Source: an uncultured Legionella sp.
GTDB lineage: Bacteria; Pseudomonadota; Gammaproteobacteria; Legionellales; Legionellaceae
Reading direction: 5' to 3'
NCBI GenBank assembly: GCA_903885895.1
Contig: CAISKC010000195.1
Location: 1-8,510 of the forward strand
DNA length: 8,510 bases
The first letter of the stretch is position 1, and each line of letters starts with the position of its first letter. The notes below the pieces were generated by a model. The model was not told the DNA's origin and ran no database searches. It was given only the letters and a program-made list of their open reading frames with translations. The position numbers were made by a program, and so were the translations under genes. Of this stretch, positions 4,875 through 8,510 are shown piece by piece.

Positions 4875-6704
4875 TTAACCGAGAGGTTGCAAAAAAGGCG
4901 TTAAATTAGGTTTTTCTTGCATTCTATATTGATACACTGCATAGAATGAGATCACGTTTTTCAAATAATCACGGGTTTCTTGCCAGGGTAACGTTTCAAT
5001 CCAGATATCTGTTTCGGTCGATTCGTTATTTTTTAACCACCGACGAACTTGTTTGGGGCCGGCATTATAAGCTGCCATCATGAGAAGCGGATGGGCTTTA
5101 AATTGTTTATGCAATGTATTGAGATAAGCCACGCCAATATGAATGTTTTTTTCTGGAGAAAATAGTTCTTTGGAATCAGAATAAGAAATTTTAGCATGTT
5201 TGGCGATGCTTTTGGCTGTTCTGGGTAAGATTTGCATTAAGCCATAAGCGCCTGCTTCAGATTTAATATTTTCTAGGAACGTGCTTTCTTGGCGAATAGT
5301 GGCATAAATTAATGCAGGAGAAATTTGGTATTGATTGGCTAATTTTTGAATGGGCTGCTGGTAAGTGAGGGGAAACCGTAAATGTAATTGATTTTTCAAT
5401 ACATCGTCTTGTGTGCTTAAGTAGATAGCTTTTCCGTGCCAATGCAAATGATGTGCAACCCAATAAATTAATGCAGATTTTTCTGCTTTAGGTAGTTCCA
5501 TACTAAACTCATTCAAACTGTGCGCCGCAAGATATAATTGATTGTTCCGATAATATTCGGCGATTTGATCAGTGATCGGTTTGTAAATAGCTAAGACTGA
5601 TTGATCATGTGAGGTGGGCTCAAATTCGAAATTCAATGCTTGGTGGAGTGCATGGCTAGCTAAAAATCCATAGTAGTTTCGCTTGTTGGCTAAAGCTTGG
5701 TAGATAGTTTGCGCTGCACTAGCCTGTTTTAAATTGCCCAACGCGCGTGCGCGCCAATAGAGTTGAAACGGGTCGCTGTGTTCCAGCGAGGCGTTAGCGG
5801 TAATCTGCGCTATTTTCCCCCAATTTTTTTGCATAAGCGCGTAACGAATTTCCCAATCTTGTAAAATTGGATTGCAATATTCTGGTTGTACTTTAGCAAA
5901 CCATTCTTCGGCATCGGGTTGATTGCGTATCGCTTTGTAGAGGGCCAAATGAGCTAAGAATTGTTGCGCTTGATCCTTATTCAGCAAGGCGGCTGTACGC
6001 GAATGCTGCCATATGGTCTTAGCCGCATCCAAATTACGTGTGACCAAGAGCTTTAATCCATATAGATATAATGCGCCGGCCAATGGTCCTGGTTGGAGTA
6101 GTAAAATTTGATGCGGATCGTGAGTGATGGCTTTTAGCATTTTGGCTTCTTGTGCATGCTGTGGGGCCATTTTTGTTAAAATCTCTTGGGCGATAGCGCT
6201 TTGGTTTTGGGTTAATGCCAGAGCGATGCGTTGTTCCATTTGCGCTTGCGTGAAAGCATGGTCGTGTTGAAGCAGTGTAAATAAACTATGACAAGTTTCA
6301 GATTGTTGTGTCGTCAATGATAACCATAATGGGAGTGTATTTTGTATCGCTTCTTGGCGGTGCCCAAGCTGATATTGAGCGATTTGGGCAAAGCAGCGCA
6401 AGCCGGTATTATCGGTGGTTCGATAATATAACGTAAAATTAGTCCAATCATGTCGTTTGGCAAGATGATAGAGCCATTTTTCCCGTAACTTTTGTGTCAA
6501 GGGTGTCGTAGGTTCGATAAATTGGATAAAATCTGGCTTAGCATCATCAGGTAATCGTAGGGTCCAATATAAATAAGTTTCATATTTCTTTAGATAAGTT
6601 TGAGCATTTTGTTTCACAATGTTTTCATCTGCAAACGCATGAATATTACTTAATAGCGCGACAGATATCACTATTTTTTTAAGATATGAATGCCAGTTAT
6701 ACAT
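4875..6704 (-). CDS. slt: Soluble lytic murein transglycosylase (Slt70-type)
   Basis: This periplasmic enzyme cleaves the MurNAc-GlcNAc bond of peptidoglycan to leave 1,6-anhydro-MurNAc ends, for wall turnover and remodelling. The 609-residue protein starts with a signal peptide (basic HSYLKK, hydrophobic VISVALLSN, AFA then DE, cleavage probably after residue 25). A long alpha-helical superhelical (U/L) region follows, up to about 450. The C-terminal lysozyme-like SLT domain (about 455-590) has IRQESTF with catalytic Glu473, GAYGLMQ (485-491), AYNAGPKQVRRW (545-556) and LPWQETRDYLKNV (572-584), the order seen in E. coli Slt70. The ATG at 6704 is chosen because it starts the signal peptide and overlaps the rpe stop by 8 nt, suggesting translational coupling; its own ribosome site is weak. 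The frame stays open to 6818, but those codons lie inside rpe and would bury the signal peptide. Confidence 0.94.
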   Translation of the reverse strand: MYNWHSYLKKIVISVALLSNIHAFADENIVKQNAQTYLKKYETYLYWTLRLPDDAKPDFIQFIEPTTPLTQKLREKWLYHLAKRHDWTNFTLYYRTTDNTGLRCFAQIAQYQLGHRQEAIQNTLPLWLSLTTQQSETCHSLFTLLQHDHAFTQAQMEQRIALALTQNQSAIAQEILTKMAPQHAQEAKMLKAITHDPHQILLLQPGPLAGALYLYGLKLLVTRNLDAAKTIWQHSRTAALLNKDQAQQFLAHLALYKAIRNQPDAEEWFAKVQPEYCNPILQDWEIRYALMQKNWGKIAQITANASLEHSDPFQLYWRARALGNLKQASAAQTIYQALANKRNYYGFLASHALHQALNFEFEPTSHDQSVLAIYKPITDQIAEYYRNNQLYLAAHSLNEFSMELPKAEKSALIYWVAHHLHWHGKAIYLSTQDDVLKNQLHLRFPLTYQQPIQKLANQYQISPALIYATIRQESTFLENIKSEAGAYGLMQILPRTAKSIAKHAKISYSDSKELFSPEKNIHIGVAYLNTLHKQFKAHPLLMMAAYNAGPKQVRRWLKNNESTETDIWIETLPWQETRDYLKNVISFYAVYQYRMQEKPNLTPFLQPLG

Positions 6705-7365
6705 TGGCTTGTATGCTCTTGTGCCGTAATTTTTGAATAATGTCAGCATAATCGCTGCTCTTAAAAATGGTGGAGCCCGCAACAAATTCTTTGGCACCGG
6801 CTGCGGCCAATAAACCAATATTATCTAGCGTAATCCCACCATCAACACAAATCCGGAGATTGGGATATTGTGCATGGATTTGAGCGATTTTGGGGATGGT
6901 AGCGGCAATAAGTGTTTGTCCGGCAAATCCTGGGTTTACGGTCATCAATAAAACAAAGTCCAAATGCTGTTGACACCAACGGATGCATTCCATAGAGGTT
7001 GCAGGGTTCAACACCAAACCTGCTTGGCAGCCCGCATCTTTGATCAGTTGTAAACTGCGATCTACATGTTGCGTCGCATCTGGATGAATACTGATCCGGC
7101 GCGCTCCTGCTTCTGCAAAAGCCATAATCATAGGGTCAACGGGGCTGACCATCAAATGAACGTCAAGTGGTAAATCTGGAAATTGCTTATGGACTGCATG
7201 GCAAATTTGTGGGCCAAATGTTAAGTTTGGTACGTAATGATTATCCATGACATCGATGTGCAAGAAATCGGCGCCTGCAGTTTGAATGGCGGAAATTTCG
7301 TCACCGAGCGCCATGAAATTGGCAGACAGCAGCGAAGGTAAAATACAAGGTGGTTTAGGTATCAT
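6697..7365 (-). CDS. rpe: Ribulose-phosphate 3-epimerase
   Basis: The enzyme interconverts ribulose 5-phosphate and xylulose 5-phosphate in the non-oxidative pentose phosphate pathway, in the cytoplasm. The 222-residue TIM barrel shows the family motifs in order: ILPSLLSANF (8-17), HIDVMDNHYVPNLTFGP (36-52), DVHLMV (68-73), MTVNPGFAGQ (141-150) and CVDGGI (173-178). Expected metal ligands His36, Asp38, His70 and Asp175 are all there; the two Asp also act as the acid-base pair. The ATG at 7365 overlaps the TGA of the upstream barrel gene as ATGA, and GGAG lies 7 nt ahead at 7376-7373 inside that gene. The 3' end overlaps slt by 8 nt. Coupling of a carbon-metabolism gene to an outer-membrane gene upstream and a wall enzyme downstream is unusual but the arrangement is clear. 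Confidence 0.96.
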   Translation of the reverse strand: MIPKPPCILPSLLSANFMALGDEISAIQTAGADFLHIDVMDNHYVPNLTFGPQICHAVHKQFPDLPLDVHLMVSPVDPMIMAFAEAGARRISIHPDATQHVDRSLQLIKDAGCQAGLVLNPATSMECIRWCQQHLDFVLLMTVNPGFAGQTLIAATIPKIAQIHAQYPNLRICVDGGITLDNIGLLAAAGAKEFVAGSTIFKSSDYADIIQKLRHKSIQANV

Positions 7366-8144
7366 CCAATTGCTCCATGAAATCCAAACGCAATGAAGAG
7401 CAATTGCGGCCTATTTGAAGTTTTTATGCCTGCTTGTGAGAAATTGGCATTTTGTGTTTGGGTCGTCATATAACGAATATCAAGGGTAATCCAGCAGAAG
7501 TCGTCCATAAACATGCTGACGCCCATGATGCCTTGTGCCGCTAACGCACCGGTATTGCGTTTGAATTTTGCTTCGTATGTTGAGTAATTAAACGTTAAGG
7601 TATTTTCTCGATAATAATATCCCCCACCGATGGCGATATAAGGTGCCACAGAAGCGAAATTGTCACGACCTGGAATGAGAATGTCGTAATAAAGATTGCC
7701 GAATCCTAAAAAAGCATTGGTATCTCCCTCAATATAGATCCTATCAGTATCGTTGGTGGTGAGTGTGTATTTTCCAATGGTAAAAGATTTGTAGGGATTA
7801 TTGTTATATAAAAACTCTATTTCTCCACGAAAGTATTTGTAAAACCGATGACCTATGTGTCCTCCAACGCCACCTAATATACCGTATTTTAAATCACCGG
7901 GCACATTGACATTAGGGAGTAAGGCATTGACTTGCGGGAGCGTGATATTAAATTGCTGCTCTACAGAGGATTTAAACGTGTTGATAGTGCTTGCCGGGAT
8001 CTCACTAGGATTGAAGGTATAGGTCAAATTTGATGTAGCAGATGCCCCTAAAATAATGCCGGCATAAAACTTGTTTACCGGCTGGGTTGCAAAACAGAGT
8101 GTCTGCACTATGCAGAGTAGTCCAAGCAGCCATGCTTTTATCAT
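7362..8144 (-). CDS. Outer-membrane beta-barrel protein (porin/surface-antigen-like)
   Basis: The 260-residue product has an N-terminal signal peptide (KAWLLGLLCIVQTLCFA, probable cleavage after residue 19). The rest consists of alternating polar and hydrophobic strands rich in Gly, Tyr, Phe and Asn, typical of 8- to 10-stranded barrels of the OmpA-like/surface-antigen type. Examples are KFYAGIILGAS (25-35), GHRFYKYFRGEIEFLY (98-113), GFGNLYYDI (147-155), APYIAIGGGYYY (167-178) and the last strand RPQLLFIAFGF (245-255). The chain ends in HGAIG rather than an aromatic residue. Residues 50-80 may be a long loop or plug. It is clearly related to the next barrel gene upstream (GFANIYFDI and QPYFGGGIGYAW there). 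The ATG at 8144 has AGGA 6 nt upstream; a GTG one codon earlier (8147) is too close to it. Its role (adhesin, porin or structural) cannot be told. Confidence 0.82.
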   Translation of the reverse strand: MIKAWLLGLLCIVQTLCFATQPVNKFYAGIILGASATSNLTYTFNPSEIPASTINTFKSSVEQQFNITLPQVNALLPNVNVPGDLKYGILGGVGGHIGHRFYKYFRGEIEFLYNNNPYKSFTIGKYTLTTNDTDRIYIEGDTNAFLGFGNLYYDILIPGRDNFASVAPYIAIGGGYYYRENTLTFNYSTYEAKFKRNTGALAAQGIMGVSMFMDDFCWITLDIRYMTTQTQNANFSQAGIKTSNRPQLLFIAFGFHGAIG

Positions 8145-8150
8145 CACAAA

Positions 8151-8154
8151 TCCT
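8151..8154 (-). promoter_or_regulatory. Ribosome binding site of the second barrel gene (decides start)
   Basis: AGGA on the minus strand is 6 nt from the ATG at 8144 but only 3 nt from the GTG at 8147, which favours ATG. Confidence 0.55.
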
Positions 8155-8183
8155 ATTCTGTCCCTTTTTTAGAGTGAGGGCGC

Positions 8184-8510
8184 TTATTTGTATTTTTTAC
8201 CATCAAAACGGTAAACCGCTCCTGCATTGGCCATTTGAACTTGGAACACTTTACCAAATGACGATAAGCTGTTCGCAGTACCCACATAACGATAACTCAG
8301 GAGAAGGGCATAGTTCTCAGAAAAGTTAAATGTGATCCCTGCCACACCTTGATAGGCGAAGGTAGAGTTTTCAGCTCGGAATGCAACAGGAATAAGAGGT
8401 CCTGTGCTATTCAAGGTTCCTTGAAGCCAGGCATAGCCTATGCCGCCGCCGAAATAGGGTTGGAGTATGGGATCCAGCAGTGGGATATCAAAATAGATAT
8501 TAGCGAAACC
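8184..8510 (-). CDS. Outer-membrane beta-barrel protein, C-terminal part (cut by window edge)
   Basis: The frame runs in from the right edge without a start, giving the last 108 residues. It begins GFANIYFDIPLLDP, continues QPYFGGGIGYAWLQ, and later has FAYQGVAGITFNFSENYALL and SYRYVGTAN, a strand-turn-strand pattern typical of opacity/surface-antigen-like barrels. It ends AGAVYRF followed by the hydrophilic DGKKYK, so the usual terminal aromatic residue is seven residues from the end. The same landmarks recur in the same order in the neighbouring barrel protein, so the two look like tandem paralogues. The TAA stop is 39 nt from the next gene's start, with no terminator seen between, so they are probably cotranscribed. 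The TTG at 8414 is just an internal Leu codon, not the start. Confidence 0.8.
   Translation of the reverse strand, partial: GFANIYFDIPLLDPILQPYFGGGIGYAWLQGTLNSTGPLIPVAFRAENSTFAYQGVAGITFNFSENYALLLSYRYVGTANSLSSFGKVFQVQMANAGAVYRFDGKKYK

Noticed and set aside
6705..6818. Longer N-terminus for slt (start at 6818)
   Set aside because: The extra 38 codons lie within the conserved 3' part of rpe and would place the signal peptide internally; the ATG at 6704 fits a secreted protein.
8087..8329. Plus-strand frame of 80 codons across the junction of the two barrel genes
   Set aside because: It runs antisense through two genes with clear protein features and has no recognisable product or ribosome site.

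Overview
The window looks like a piece of chromosome from a moderately AT-rich gammaproteobacterium with a host-associated or intracellular life style, most like the Legionellales (Legionella, Coxiella, Aquicella, Berkiella). This rests on ordinary gammaproteobacterial housekeeping genes (hemL, udk, slt, rpe) lying beside a eukaryotic-type Rab GTPase gene and a putative peptidase C80-like protein with a low-complexity His-rich tail. The genus cannot be fixed from this window.

Left part (1-530): a GC-rich edge without a recognisable gene, then a small minus-strand gene for a FlgM-like anti-sigma-28 factor. Between it and the divergent hemL lies a 126-nt imperfect inverted repeat with a perfect 22-bp core. 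At its hemL-proximal end, on the minus strand, is an almost perfect sigma-28 (FliA) promoter, TAAAGTTT-N11-GCCGATAT, pointing at flgM. Its -35 box abuts the hemL ribosome binding site. The promoter and the protein each support the FlgM call.

Middle (530-3141): hemL (glutamate-1-semialdehyde aminomutase) and, 96 bp downstream on the same strand, a Rab5-like small GTPase. The GTPase has all five G motifs, Thr in place of the catalytic Gln, and a C-terminal extension containing a hydrophobic membrane segment. It converges on udk. The 257-bp gap between the two is filled by a nested inverted-repeat element, MITE- or REP-like, that could also end transcription from both sides.

Right part (3142-8510): six genes in a row on the minus strand. 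In transcription order they are an outer-membrane beta-barrel protein (cut by the window edge), a second related beta-barrel protein, rpe, slt (soluble lytic murein transglycosylase), a 333-residue protein with a likely clan CD / C80-like cysteine peptidase fold, and udk. The second barrel gene overlaps rpe by ATGA, rpe overlaps slt by 8 nt, and the other gaps are about 40-70 nt, so much of this run may be one transcription unit mixing envelope, pentose-phosphate and nucleotide-salvage functions.

The most notable items are the Rab-like GTPase with a membrane segment, the C80-like putative effector, and the FliA promoter/inverted-repeat arrangement between flgM and hemL. No tRNA, rRNA, CRISPR array or intact insertion sequence was seen.
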